The notes: generated by a model not told the origin, from the letters alone. A DNA stretch of 64,000 nucleotides from Piscicola geometra (GCA_943735955.1 OX030960.1:1392634-1456633); one strand, 5' to 3'; positions 10,277-21,482 are shown, numbered from the stretch's first letter. A program made the numbers and translations.

Positions 10277-11530
10277 TTAAACCCTAAACACCAACATGGG
10301 TCGATTCGACCCATAACATTATTCAATAGTTCAGTGTGTTTTTAATTGTGAAGATATTTTATTTCAATTTTATTAATCTGTCTAATTTTTTATTGACAAT
10401 CCAACACATTTTTCAGATGTGAAATATCATTTATAGTTTCGGTTTTACAGCATTGAAAAAAAAATAACGTTCGCGGTCGCGTGGGTCAAAAGTGAAATAT
10501 TTTTTTTATTTTTTTTTACAAACACAGAGTTAACAGTTTATACATTCATAGTTAGCACAGTTGATACATAATGGATTAAAAAAAATTGAAAAAGTTGGAT
10601 AGTTTTGTTTTGAGTGCACTTTCTGCAGCGAAAGGGATTACCTTTCTTGGCTGATAAGTTTTATATTGACTTTATCATCTAATTCTCCTCCACATAGTTC
10701 TTCTAGCATTTTGAAAAACTGCCTTCTCTTTAAGATTTGTTGGCCAGTAACTTCACGCCAGATGATGAACGAGTTCAAGCTGAAACGTCTATCATGGGCT
10801 AAAAAACACATTTTGGTTAACGCAATGTTCGTTTTCGATTAGTATAGGCCATTCACATTTGATCTAAATGATAACTCCATCCTTTGCCTTGTTGTAGGTC
10901 ATGATGATTTTTGGCTTCTTGGTTTCTTCAACGTCTTCCGCAGTGTGCTCACTCGATAGTAAAAATACTCTCTAATTTTTCTTCGGTGCATAGGAAACCG
11001 AATAAAAATTCGCCAGCTTAACTTTTTTCTGTGAATTCTAGAGGTAATTCTCGAAGATTTTTTCTCATAGTTCCCAATACAGTAAATTCGCTTTTCAAAC
11101 TTTTACCTTTTATCGTTTGAACATCCTACGATTTTATCAAGAATTGTATTTTCAATATAATTTGCCAATTAGATAAAGCTTTCTTATTGAATGACGAAAT
11201 CCAAAAGCTTGAGATCAATGAAGATGATGACATTTCATTGTTTCCAATTTCATCATCAGAAATGTTGTTAATAACAATTTCATTATCGCTTTGAATTGAA
11301 ATGAGGTTCACTAGTTTCTGTAGTTTGTAAACTTGCGCCAACTCAGTATCTTCTTTAGAATCTGTAATATCTTGCCTTGAAACTCGAGCAGTTGGAATAG
11401 GTAAATCATCTCCATAAGGAACTGGTCTCACATCTAATGGAACATTTTTTTCTTTGAGAAAACCCAAGAACCGAGAGTTTTTATGTAAAAATTTAGACAA
11501 GGTAGACAACCTATTTTTAGACTTGGAGGA
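10277..11530 (-). pseudogene. piggyBac-like element A, decayed
   Basis: The left end is TTAA followed by ACCCTAAACACC and then the near-palindrome TGGGTCGATTCGACCCA, typical of piggyBac subterminal sequence. Minus-strand translations contain, in order from the 3' side, an N-terminal acidic segment (11126-11509, with SDNEIVINNISDDEIGNNE), a KPKIIMTYNKAKDGVI block (about 10870-10925; piggyBacs usually have KP.II..YN.TKGGVD), SLNSFIIWREVTGQQ (about 10740-10790) and a KGNPFRCRKC cysteine cluster (about 10610-10640). Most of the catalytic core is not readable and frames are broken. No right TTAA end was found; the minisatellite starts soon after. Confidence 0.7.
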
Positions 11531-11696
11531 GAAAATAATAGAATTTCTTTAAAAAAAGAGTGTTTATTAAAAAAGAGATGCGATAAGAAGAATTTTTTTC
11601 CCATTCATTCAAAGAGGATAAAGAAAGAGTAGATCGATAAGTTCGTTCATGCTTGCGAACTAGTCGCTTAAAAGTCATGCACTTACAATCGGTTCT

Positions 11697-12215
11697 AGGA
11701 TAAAAAATCTTAAAGATAAAAAGTCTTCGGATAAAAAGTCTTCGGATAAAAAGTCTTCGGATAAAAATTCTTCAGATAAAGAGTCTTCGGATAAAAATGT
11801 CTTCGGATAAAAAGTCTTCGGATAAAAGTCTTCGGATAAAAAGTCTTCGGATAAAAAGTCTTCGGATAAAAAGTCTTCGGATAAAAAGTCTTCGGATAAA
11901 AAGTCTTCGGATAAAAAGTCTTCGTATAAAAAGTTTTCGGATAAAAATGTCTTCGGATAAAAAGTCTTCGTATAAAAAGTTTTCGGATAAAAATGTCTTC
12001 GGATAAAAAGTCTTCGGATAAAAATCTTCGGATAAAAAGTCTTTGGATGAAAGTCTTTGGATAAAAAGTCTTTGGATGAAAGTCTTTGGATAAAAAGTCT
12101 TCGGATGAAAAACCTTCGGATGAAAAGTTTCTAGGATAACAAGTCTTAAGGATAACAAGTCTTAAGGATAACAAGTTTTAAAGATAAAAAGTTTTAAGAA
12201 TAAAAAGTCTTAAAA
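11697..12215. repeat. 15-16-bp minisatellite (GATAAAAAGTCTTCG)
   Basis: About 30 tandem copies of a unit close to GGATAAAAAGTCTTC. Variants include GTCTTTGGATGAAA and, at the right end, AACAAGTCTTAAGGAT. The long open frames across the array on both strands simply reflect a unit whose length is close to a multiple of three; they are not genes. The right-edge variant is the same motif as the inverted array at 20688-20963. Confidence 0.93.
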
Positions 12216-12267
12216 CTTAACGAATAAAATGTAATACTTTAATCTAATTTTTGCTCTATTTTTAAGA

Positions 12268-13645
12268 TTAGTCTGATCCAATTGCATGTATCAAACTGCG
12301 AGAACTCTTTTGTGCTACAAGTAACATTATATGCTCGATGTTGATCTGTAACTTCATCAGATGCAAAAAGAGCATTTTCTAAACTTCGGTCTATTAAAAT
12401 TCATCTTAGGACGACTGTGTCTGCTTTTCGTTTGCCAAACCTATTTGAGAATATCTGCTACCAAAACAGCTTTCGCACTTTTTTCAGTGAATGAAATGAT
12501 TTTCAAAAACTGATCGAAAAATATTTTGTATCTGAGAACACATCAAAATTTAGTTTAAACTAAATATTTAAAATATTATAGACTGTTTAGGATCTTATAT
12601 ACCACTTTTTTTTCCTTTTTCCTTCAGTTTAAAAAAGGATGACGTAATTCCAAGAATACTATGCAGCTTAGTTTGTAGTTTTCTTTTATATCATTAATAA
12701 AGTATCTTTAATTATTTATGAATAATAATTGGTAGTTTTGATTTAGCCCATTTACCGCCACTACTCGGAGAAAAATGTTAACATGAATTTTACATTTAGA
12801 CTTGCATATGGTTATAGTAATAACTCAAACAAAATTAGAACAAATTATTTCATAAGTTCTAATGAGGCCAAAATGTTGCGAAAATCTATGCAGTAATAAA
12901 TCATAAATAAGTTGATTCAAACCGCAGTTATTAAAACAGAAATAAATTTCGATTGAACATAGTTCGATACATTTTTCAATTCTAATTATATTATTAGTTA
13001 TAATAATAATAATTATTATTTTTTTATTACAACAAAGAAAAACATTTAAGATAAATTACAACAGCTCAATCATAAACTGTCGCGCTGTTGCAAAAACGAC
13101 ACTAACGCCGAATGTTATCTTTATTTGAATTTAGAATAAATCTATAAGAGATGAAAACAGTATATTTTCTTCAATAAAAACTTCAAATGAAAATCATTTA
13201 CGGTTAGGTATATGAGAGTTTACGGTTGCCGTCAAAGATTCGAACAGGCAACCCCGCTCCCAAAAATTGATTTTAAATGCATTGAAAACTTTGTAAAAGT
13301 TATCTTAAACAAGAAAAATTTAAATTTAAGTATTAACTATCTTTTCACCCTGAAATAAAAATAAAATTAGTATAAAAATACTAAAATCGAACGAAAAAAT
13401 TGAACAATCATCTAAGCGACAAAAGATTTTTTTGAGAAATATTAAATGTGAACAGGAAAAAAAAGATTATAAGAAATACAAAATGTAACTGATGAAATTA
13501 ACATTTCAAATTTATTGTACAAAAAAGGTAAAAAAAACTCGGTTTTAAAACAGCGAAAACGCAACAGTGGCGGTATATAAGTTAAACAATTAATTTTTTT
13601 AACCAAAGTTAAGCCCCTCTAGCATTTTTTTCTGGTTGCGCCTTC
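12268..13645 (+). mobile_element. hAT-4 copy, left end missing
   Basis: Homologous in reverse orientation to the complete hAT-4 at 28574-30654. The right terminus reads GCATTTTTTTCTGGTTGCGC and shares the subterminal GCAACAGTGGCGGTA region. Plus-strand translation at 12360-12440 reads DAKRAFSKLRSIKIHLRTTV, a hAT C-terminal dimerisation block of the ZMYM1/DUF4371 type. The left side stops inside coding sequence near 12268, next to the minisatellite. No target duplication can be scored. Confidence 0.8.
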
Positions 13646-15482
13646 GAGTACAACCAACTTGTGAAAAATATAATTTATATTAGTTTCAAATAGACGCTAC
13701 TTTTGAATACAAACATCCATGGTTGAAATACTATTCAATTGCATTTTTATATTTTTCAGAAAGATTACAAAATATCTTGAAGCGTCTCTTTTGTGATTGT
13801 ATTCGCCTTTTGTGGCCGCTTGAGATGTTTCCCTCATTAACTAGCCTAACTCTGATTTATATCCCGCCTAACGAACGTTCATTCGTATAACAACGCTGTT
13901 TGTAATCGTCGAATTCAATGCAGGCACTTGCCTTCCTTGCTAAAAAATATTTGCTGCTGCTGCTGTTTGCTGGACGGAGATTCGTCGGGGCTAAAAGGGG
14001 TTGAAAAAGACAATGATGGAAAGTATCATGAAAAATATGATGATAAAGTCAAAACATAAATATATATAAAAACAATAAAACTGTAATTCTTAAAAGTAAT
14101 CCAAAGAACAAAACGCAAGACTCTTTTGCAAGACAAGGTGTATCAATGATCAAATGCATGGCAAACGAGGCCGAGTGCTCAGTGGGCTTTAGTGTTAGGT
14201 CTGCTTACTGCACTGTTTATGGCCAGTCCACTTACTCTTAATTAGCACCGCTTTTTGTCTGCTTTTTTTCTGTCTGTCTTTATATTCGATTAATGTATCT
14301 ATTTTGTCTATCAATTAATTTTATTTGTTTATTAGCTTCTTTCATTTTATTTTCTAACTACAGTAAAACTTCCCTTATGCAAACCCTCCCAAAAGTGGAA
14401 TCACCTTTTAATCGAACGATTTCAAAAGAAGAAAGTATTTTTGCATTGAAATCACCTCTCTATCGCGTATTAAGGACAAGCTTATACGTAAAAAGTAACC
14501 CATTTACGCGGAATTTTTGTTTACATTTTGAGCTTTTTTAAAATAATTAGTATCCGTGCACGTCCTTGATCACTCAATATATATTTTTTCCCTTTAAGAC
14601 TTGAGTACACACGTTTTTATTGAGAAGCCTTACGTGTTGATGTTTATTCTACATTCATTAAACAAAGAAAAAATTGGTAAATCTAGGATACATGAAAAAA
14701 TTTACTTCATAGTGGTAGAAATTACTTTTTCTTCTATTGGGTGGGAGAATAATCATCGATTTCAAAATTTCCAAACGAGCACTGAGATCACTGAAGTGGT
14801 AAATAAGGACTGCTGCTGTTTTGGAAATAAGTCCGAATTTGTTGTTTTTGTAGAAAATCAGCCCGCTGTATACCTTTCTTTGCTCAAAGTAGAAAAAACT
14901 CATTGTATCGGTTCCAGAGTTTTTCGGATCTCGGGAGACACCAGCTAAATACACACGTCAAGTGCATGTTCAACTACACTAGAATTTCCACCATTAAATC
15001 TTTAAAAAACTGATATATCTTTTTATCTGTTTTAACCAATTTAAGAAATATTTTCATGGCACCGCTTAAGCCCGGTGTAGTTTAGGAGACACAAATATTT
15101 TTTTAGCATTTTTCTATTATAATATTTTATTAAGTATTTAATTTATTAACCTTAGTATTGTAAAATCTGAGTAAATTGAATCAAGTGAGCTGCGACATAA
15201 AAGAGAAAACCTTCCATAGCAGCAGTAGTTCCAGTGTTGGCAAGGCCTTCTCCTTCACCCTCTATCGCAGCCTCAGCACCAGTTGCAAGACAGAAAATTG
15301 AGAAAAATTGTGGTTTGTGGTTTTGATGATGATGTGGTGATGATTGTGCTGTAGTATGAGTGTTTGTGATGATTGAATTTTTTATTGATGGAGGTAGTGA
15401 TTTTTTGGCGGTGATTGTCATGGTGGTGTGGGTGAGATTGGATTATTGAGATTGATTGTTTGTTTTGTTTTTTTATTTAAAT
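13646..15482. other. AT-rich DNA with a possible pogo/Tigger-like end
   Basis: At 14361, CAGTAAAACTTCCCTTATGC resembles the opening of pogo/Tigger-type inverted repeats, but I found no partner end, so this is weak. At 14168-14215, GGCCGAGTGCTCAGTGGGC looks tRNA-A-box-like, with no B box recognised. Frames at 14293, 14601 and 15152 have no known domain; the last lies over a GAT/TGG-rich stretch. No gene is called. Confidence 0.35.
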
Positions 15483-15598
15483 TGATATATACACATATAT
15501 TGGGACTGGTCTAAATTTATTTTACAAATTTATATGAAAGCACTTTTGAATTAGATAAAAAGCGCTATACAAATGCCTGTGATTGATTGATTGATTGA
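15483..15598 (+). mobile_element. Short L2-like LINE 3' end
   Basis: Ends AAAAGCGCTATACAAATGCC then TGTGATTGATTGATTGAT, the conserved L2-type GCGCTATA motif plus a (TGAT)n tail. Little or no coding sequence remains. It abuts the RTE-1 fragment that follows. Confidence 0.65.
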
Positions 15599-15766
15599 TA
15601 CAACGGCATCCGCTGCTTTCTGCATTTTTGCTGAAGCTGAGGCACGGAGAAGATCATGTCGACTGTGGATCTTCCTGATCTGAAGCCGCATTGCGATTCA
15701 GGATATACGCGACTTGGAGACGGTTGAGGACAACGCGGGCGAAAGCTTTACTTACAACGCTACCAG
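15599..15766 (-). pseudogene. RTE-1 reverse-transcriptase fragment
   Basis: The reverse complement aligns to 968-1140 of the RTE-1 copy at the window start: both contain GTAAGCAAAGCTTTCGCCCG-like sequence, CAATGCGGTTTCAGATCA-like sequence and GATCCACAGTCGACATGATC. This is a second copy of the same LINE family, internal fragment only. Confidence 0.9.
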
Positions 15767-15829
15767 TGATTAATTATTTCTGGTGGAATAGTCTGACTGA
15801 CTGACTGACATAGTCAAAATTTTATAAAT

Positions 15830-16305
15830 TTAAAATATTATTTTTATATTTTAATCAATTAAAATAAATACTATAATATATTTATATTTTTGAGATTTCC
15901 TACATTTGCTAAAAAATAGTTAAAATAATTATTTAGCCTTATATAAAAAGCACTTCTTCCTCCAGTGGGAGCTTGCAAGATTTGCACTGGTACACAATCT
16001 GATGCCCTAGCACTTCTTTCTCCAGATTATTCATGTCTTCTATTTGATATTTTAGAATTAATTATTCTCTTAGTATTTGTTAATTAAAATTGTTTCTAAA
16101 ATTCGTTAAATGTAAAATATTATTTTTATATTTTAATAAATTAATAAAATAAATACTATATTATATTTATATTTTTGATATTTCCTACATTTGCTAAAAA
16201 AATAGTTGAAATAATTAATTAGTTTTATATAAAAAGCACTTCTTCCTCCAGTGGGAGCTTGCAAGCTGGTATTTGATATTTTCCATACTAGCTAAAAAAT
16301 ATAAA
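15830..16305. repeat. Tandem repeat of about 290 bp with a GCACTTCTTCCTCCAGTGG core
   Basis: The block TTTCCTACATTTGCTAAAAA, then AAAAAGCACTTCTTCCTCC, then AGTGGGAGCTTGCAAG occurs from about 15890 and again from about 16180, with a third partial start near 16275. The same core recurs at 20120-20460 and in reverse orientation at 26840-26900. It lies immediately upstream of the RTE-2 endonuclease region, so it could be RTE-2 5' sequence or a satellite. Confidence 0.75.
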
Positions 16306-16474
16306 AAAAGCCATCACAACGTCACCATCATCCAAGTCTACGCACCAACATCAGACTACGAAGATGAAGTGATAGAACAATTCTATGAAGAACTAGAACT
16401 TAAAAAAGCTCTAAAAAAACATACTCATAGTACAAGGCGATAAGAACACGAAATTAAAACCTGATGCCTTCCAA

Positions 16475-16678
16475 GTGTGTAACAACTTTCGGCTTGACCA
16501 ATAATGAAAGGTCCTAGGTTCAAGTGCAACCAATGCCCTAGTAACCCATAGGCGAAAATGAAAATATGCAGCTTAAGTGGCTTGGAAACTCGTTCGGGTT
16601 ATACGCCATTATAATAATGATCGTCATTATTGTTATTATTATTATGATTCTTATTATTATTATTATTATTATTATTTA
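16475..16678 (+). mobile_element. SINE2 copy inside RTE-2
   Basis: B box GGTTCAAGTGC and the body CTAGTAACCCATAGGCGAAA, then TTCGGGTTATACGCCATTAT, are shared with the copies at 3990 and 46136, followed by an (ATT)n tail. The A-box half is poorly conserved here. The tRNA-like head and T-rich tail indicate pol III transcription and LINE-dependent copying; no partner LINE with this tail is visible in the window. Confidence 0.82.
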
Positions 16679-16754
16679 GACTGGGCAGGCACTGTAGGGC
16701 GATTCGGCACAGGATAAAACCACAACAAGAGACTGCGACTTCTAGAGTTTGCAA

Positions 16755-18197
16755 TAGAGGTCGGACATGGGCGCTTTTTCGTTCCCGGTTCCGTCCCGTT
16801 CCCGAAATTTGTTTTCCCGTCCCGTCCCGTTCCCGATGAGACATCAGAATTTTGATTCCCGTCCCGTTCTCGAAATTTGTTTTCCCGTCCCGTCCCGTTC
16901 CCGATGAGACATCAGAATTTTGATTCCCGTCCCGTTCCGTTCCCGAAATTTGTTTTCCCGTCCCGTCCCGTTCCCAATGAAACATCAGAATTTTGATTCC
17001 CGTCCCGTCCCGTTCCCGCAACTCGATTCCCGGTCCCGACCCGTTCCCGAAACTTTTTTGTTTTTTTATTCATTTTCGCTGCTGTTTTCACTAGTCCCAA
17101 TCTTTCTAGTTCTAACATTTCTTAAAAATTATTATTTGAAAGTCAGAGAATATTTCTTTTAAAGAAATAAAGAAAAACACGATTTAAATTTCAAATATTT
17201 TTTCAAATAAAAGTTAGTCATTGTTTTTGAGTATTTCAATCAAGTTTTTATTGCTTTTCACACGGGTTAAACCATTAAGAGTTTCAGCTTTCAAATGAGA
17301 TGATTTTGGGTATGAAGTTAAACGACCACATATTGAAAAATTCCGTTCACAGGGAATATAACTTGCAGATATACTAAACAAAATTTTGGCTACTTCTTGT
17401 AGTATTTGAAAATTGCTCATTTTACTCAAATAAAATAAAACATCATAATAATCTTCAATTTTCTTCGTTCATTATTATTAATTCTTCGATAATGTTAGAA
17501 ATATGTTTTTTGACAACATTCTTATTTTCCACAACTGCAAATATAAAATTATTCGTATAATTTGATAGTATAATAATTCTATTATAATTTTTACGTTATA
17601 AAAACAAACATAATAAGTCTAAATAACCATCATTTGTTTTTTTTCTCAACGCACTGCAGCTTGGGATGGCTGTACAACATAGAATTACATTTTCTCTAAT
17701 GAAAGTCTTGGTATTTATTTCTTTTCTATCCCAAACTTTTTGCCTATTATTCTCTCATACTGGGGATGCAACAGACATGCTGTCATATGAATAAGATCAA
17801 TGGGAATCTTTTCTTTTGTCGAAATAATCAACTGAGCAATCATTTGGAAATTAATCATTCAAATTCAAAGTATTAATTTATAAAATAAAAATAATATAAC
17901 TGACCATTTTGATTTAATCTGACAAGTTTTCATCATCACCCAGTTGTTCTAATCTCCCTAATATTTGGACTCACCATGGCAACTTCAAATGTAGTGTTGG
18001 AGATTTTGACATTAGCAATGGTGGCTTCGTTATACATTTCTATTGCATTTAATACTTATTTTAGGTACGGAGTATCGATGAGATAAAGATTTCCCTACTA
18101 CGAAGTTCCTGTTCCCGTCCCGAAAACCTATTCCCGGTTCCCGACTTTTCCCGTCCCGAAATTAATATTCATTCCCGTTCCCGCGATCCGACCTCTA
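16755..18197 (-). mobile_element. hAT-2, complete but non-autonomous
   Basis: Inverted ends TAGAGGTCGGA and TCCGACCTCTA are flanked by a perfect 8-bp duplication GTTTGCAA (16747-16754 and 18198-18205), the hAT hallmark. Inside each end lies an array of TCCCG/TTCCCG units (16780-17050 and 18105-18185). Both arrays are C-rich on the plus strand, unlike the termini, which are inverted. The only coding remnant is a C-terminal transposase domain on the minus strand. The element sits in RTE-2 and is 1,443 bp long. Confidence 0.95.
17214..17429 (-). pseudogene. hAT-2 transposase C-terminal domain
   Basis: The minus-strand frame reads ILQEVAKILFSISASYIPCE, then RNFSICGRL, LKAETLNGLTRVKSNKNLIE and a stop. 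This is the hAT dimerisation motif (P.S..CER.FS..G). The same block recurs at 45503-45715, at 51990-52065 (continued after an insertion), and near 52920-53055 in inverted orientation. No catalytic core was found, so all these copies are deletion derivatives. Confidence 0.85.
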
Positions 18198-18977
18198 GTT
18201 TGCAAGAAGCCATCAACTCACATTAGTCAACACTCTTCACCAACACAAAAAATCAAGAACAACAACCTGGCATTTTCCAAAAAGTCATATACACAACTAA
18301 ATTGACTTCATCATGATGCCACAATGATTCAAATCAAACATCAACAAGGCGAACAAAAGATCGTTTCCTGGGGCAGACGTTGGCAGTGACAACAACTTAG
18401 TTCTCAGCACCACCAACAAACCTCGCATTAGATTTGATCTAGAGAAACTGAAGGAACCTACCGTTGCAAAAGCATTCAAGACTTAACCTCGTCGACTTGG
18501 ACATCGACACCCTTGCCAACAATATGAAAGACGTCCTGCTATCATCAGCCAAAGAAATTCTAGGCAAAGAAGGTTATAAGATGACTACTGCGGTCATGCA
18601 ACTAGGTAACAAGACAAGAAAACTAAGACCCAAAAAGAACACCAACCAGTTTTTTCAGTCAGAATACCAAAGAGCAAACCGAGAAGAGCGGATGTAGATG
18701 AAAAAAGTTAAAGAAGAGTGGATTGAAGACCAATGCAGCAAATTTGAAAGAGTTTAAGACTAGTAACTGCAACTTCCAGTGCAAGAGGGCTTATAGCACT
18801 CTCAAGGCCTTCACAAAGACAAGTCTTCCCAAAACAAAGATTATTGCAAACGCACAAGGAAAGGTTCTGACAGAAAGTTGATTCATCACTTAAGCTAAAA
18901 AAAAATGTATGCTTCTTGGTCGTGGTCTTCAAGGGAATAATATTTAAAGAAAAATACGTGATTAATTTCAAACACAA

Positions 18978-19945
18978 TAATTGTATTAATCTTTTTTAAT
19001 TGAGCAAATAGTTTTTCAGATTATCAGTGAACACTGACAGCCATAAAGCTTCATCTAAAAAACAATATACAATTTTCAAACTAAATTTTTTTGTAGTTTT
19101 ATTTTTTCTCTCTTTTTTTCACACAATATATGCTGCGTAATTGAGAAATTTAAAATCAATTTAAAAAAAAAAGCTTGTATGACGGCCATTTAGATCTCCG
19201 TAACTTAATTTTTTTCTCTAAAATGGCTATTTTTACTTCATGAAATGGTTTTTGAAAATAATGTATTTAATATTCAATTACTTTTTAATGTTAAAACTTT
19301 AATTATTTTAAAAAGACCCAGTGTTGTAGAAGAATCTATATTAACAAGCAGATCAAGATAGTGTATTAATGTCACGATCACCATTATGAGAATCGAGACA
19401 AATAGTGCTATTTTACTAGTTTAGAAGCTTTATGAAATAAATTATTAGACGATGCTTATGTCAAAATTCTCTTCATTCAATGCATTCTTCAATTAATATT
19501 ATAAAAATGCTACAAAAACTACAGTCAATTCGTGACACCTAATACTAGTATTATGAGAATCGGGACACATGTGTTAACGTCATGGTGTGCATGATATAAA
19601 ATAATGATATAGTTTTACGAAAAATAAAACAAGAGTCCAATATTTGACATTTGCCTTTCTTTACACATGAAATGAATTCAGAAAAACATAAATCTAAATA
19701 TATATTATTTGAGATTTGTAAAAGAAATTTAAGACATGCGTTTTTAGCTTATTTTCAATTTTTAAATAGCTATAAAGTATAATATCGTAGTATTTATTAT
19801 ATATATTTTAAATGGATAATATTTTATAATCCTTTTCTTCAAAAAAATTGCATCTAGTCTTGGATACGTTTTCCATTCTTTTTAAAAAAGTAGAACACTG
19901 CAAACCGTAAGTCTGTAATCGATTCTGGATTAACCTACTTATTTA
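18978..19945 (+). repeat. Family D: noncoding dispersed repeat, copy 1
   Basis: Matches 54972-57205 in reverse orientation over most of its length. Shared landmarks are ATTGAGCAAATAGTTTTTCAGA, here in shorter form, ATCACCATTATGAGAATCG, GAGAATCGGGACACATGTG, TTAACGTCATGG, ACATGCGTTTTTAGCTTATT and TGTAATCGATTCTGGATTAA. No coding capacity, no clear terminal repeats and no tRNA-like head. The class is unknown; a deleted DNA transposon, a Helitron-like element or LINE UTR are all possible. Confidence 0.75.
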
Positions 19946-20104
19946 CAAGAGTTTAACTTAAAGATAATTTTTTTACTTTATTATTGATCAATAATTAATA
20001 TAATATAATAATAATAATTACATTGGCTATAGAATATTTAAAATAATTCATTAGTATCTTCTTAGTATTTAGGTTTTTATTTGTTCTAACAATTTTTTAC
20101 ATGC

Positions 20105-20687
20105 ATTAAAATGAATAAAATTATATAAAGAGCACTTCTTCCTCAAGTGGGTGCTTGCAAGCTTTGCACTGGTGCTCAATTCACGCATTCTATTTGATAC
20201 TTCCTACATTTACTACAAAGTATGTGAAATAGTTAATTAGTCTTAAATAAAAAGCACTTCTTCCTTCATTGGAAGCTTGCAAGCTTTGCACTGGTGCTCA
20301 ATCTGAAGCACTAACACTTCTTCTTTCAGATTATTTATGTTTGAAATTGATTATTTGATATTTCTTCTTCTTAGAATTTTTTCATTAAAATTGTTTTTGA
20401 AAATTATTTTTAATTTATTAAAATTAATAAAATTATATAAAAAGCACTTCTTTCCTATTGTTCCTATTTTCATGGGAGCTCTATAATCTAATCACATTTC
20501 TCACAAAACTCAGAAAGTTTCATGTTTTCATTTGATATTTACCACATTAGCTAAAAAATAATTATAATTAGAAAATAATTAGTTAGTCTCTTTTATTATG
20601 TATTAATAAAAAAATTTTAACATGATTTTAAATTAATTAAAATTAATAAAATTATATAAAAAGTTTTTTCCATGAATTTCTCTTTTT
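20105..20687. repeat. Degenerate tandem repeat with the GCACTTCTTCCT core
   Basis: Four decayed units starting around 20125, 20250, 20300 and 20440. They share AAAAAGCACTTCTTCC, GCTTGCAAGCTTTGCACTGG and TTTGATATTT with the array at 15830-16305. It lies between family D and the minisatellite, just upstream of the RTE-2 C-terminal remnant. Confidence 0.7.
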
Positions 20688-20963
20688 GAAGACTTTTTAT
20701 CCTGAAGACTTTTATCCTGAAGACTTTTTAGCCTGAAGACTTTTTATCCTTAAGACTTTTTATCCTTAAGACTTTTCATCCTTAAGACTTTTTATCCTTA
20801 AGACTTTTTATTCTCAAGACTTTTTATCCTTAAGACTTTTTATCCGAAGACTTTTTATCCTTAAGACTTTTTATCCTTAAGACTTTTTATCCTAAGACTT
20901 TTTATCCTTGAGACTTTTCATCCTTGAGACATTTTATCCTTAAGACTTTATCCTTAAGACTTT
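20688..20963. repeat. 15-18-bp minisatellite (AAGACTTTTTATCCTT)
   Basis: About 16 tandem copies of AAGACTTTTTATCCTT with CCTGAAGAC-type variants at the left. Its reverse complement, AAGGATAAAAAGTCTT, is the same motif family as the array at 11697-12215. Confidence 0.92.
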
Positions 20964-20989
20964 GGAGTAACCCTACCGAAAGATTGAAC

Positions 20990-21475
20990 AAGCACCACAT
21001 AGATGAAAACTAAAATCTCAACGGTAACTGCAGCAATGGCCAGACTTAATCGGTTATGGTTAAGTAATTCTATCAGCTTCTCTGTCAGATACAGACTCTC
21101 CAAGTCACTGGTGCTCAGAATCCTACTTTACGGATGTAAGAGCTTAAAGCGGAAACAGAACGCAAGATACAGGTCTTTGAATCTAACTGTTTTCGTAAAC
21201 TCCACGGCATCTCTTACTTGGAGCACAGAACCAACAACAACGTCCATCAGATTTCAAGAGCAATAGTTGGACAAGAATCTTTTTTAGCAAACGGCGAAAA
21301 GTGTCTTGGTTTGGCCACGTCGTCAGACACGATTTACTGTCGTCTAGGCTGACAGAAAAAGTGCTGGATGTACAATGTGAAAGAGTGGACGTTAATCCTA
21401 TTGAGCAGTCTTTTTAACGCTGCTAACAACTTTCTAATTCTCCCACCAACGACTAACTCAGTCACGGACATGATG
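20990..21475 (+). pseudogene. RTE-2 LINE C-terminal remnant
   Basis: The frame from 21003 contains TAAMARLNRLW, SFSVRYRLSKSLVLRILLYG and, in other frames, SWFGHVVRHDLLSS and a KEWT-like end near 21380. This order (ARL..LW, K..L..S.LLYG, WFGHV.RHD) is the C-terminal region of RTE/CFDP2-like LINEs. Frameshifts occur near 21160 and 21260. Confidence 0.78.
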
Positions 21476-21482
21476 ATGATGG

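Larger units (their letters stand above)
16312..18890 (+). pseudogene. RTE-2 LINE, 5' and middle part, split by SINE2 and hAT-2
   Basis: Endonuclease-type sequence begins with VTIIQVYAPTSDYEDE (16320-16370), the APE-like endonuclease strand of RTE/CFDP2-type LINEs. After a SINE2 insertion it resumes at 16679 with DWAGTVGRFGTG and RLRLLEFA. A hAT-2 with a perfect target duplication then interrupts it. It continues at 18206 through a linker (18464-18697) to WIEDQCSKFE and KIIANAQGKVLTES-like sequence near 18840-18880, where homology stops. Stops and frameshifts are frequent. The C-terminal part of what is probably the same family is at 20990-21475. Confidence 0.82.

Noticed and set aside
11710..12174. 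Long open frames rich in YPKTF/RRLFI on the minus strand
   Set aside because: The 15-bp minisatellite unit is close to a multiple of three, so frames stay open by chance.
11697..12215. Possible CRISPR array
   Set aside because: Units are contiguous with no unique spacers, and the genome is eukaryotic. The same applies to 20688-20963 and 37044-37285.
14361..14540. pogo/Tigger element
   Set aside because: Only one end-like motif; no partner end, TA duplication or transposase. Mentioned only as a weak note in the regional entry.
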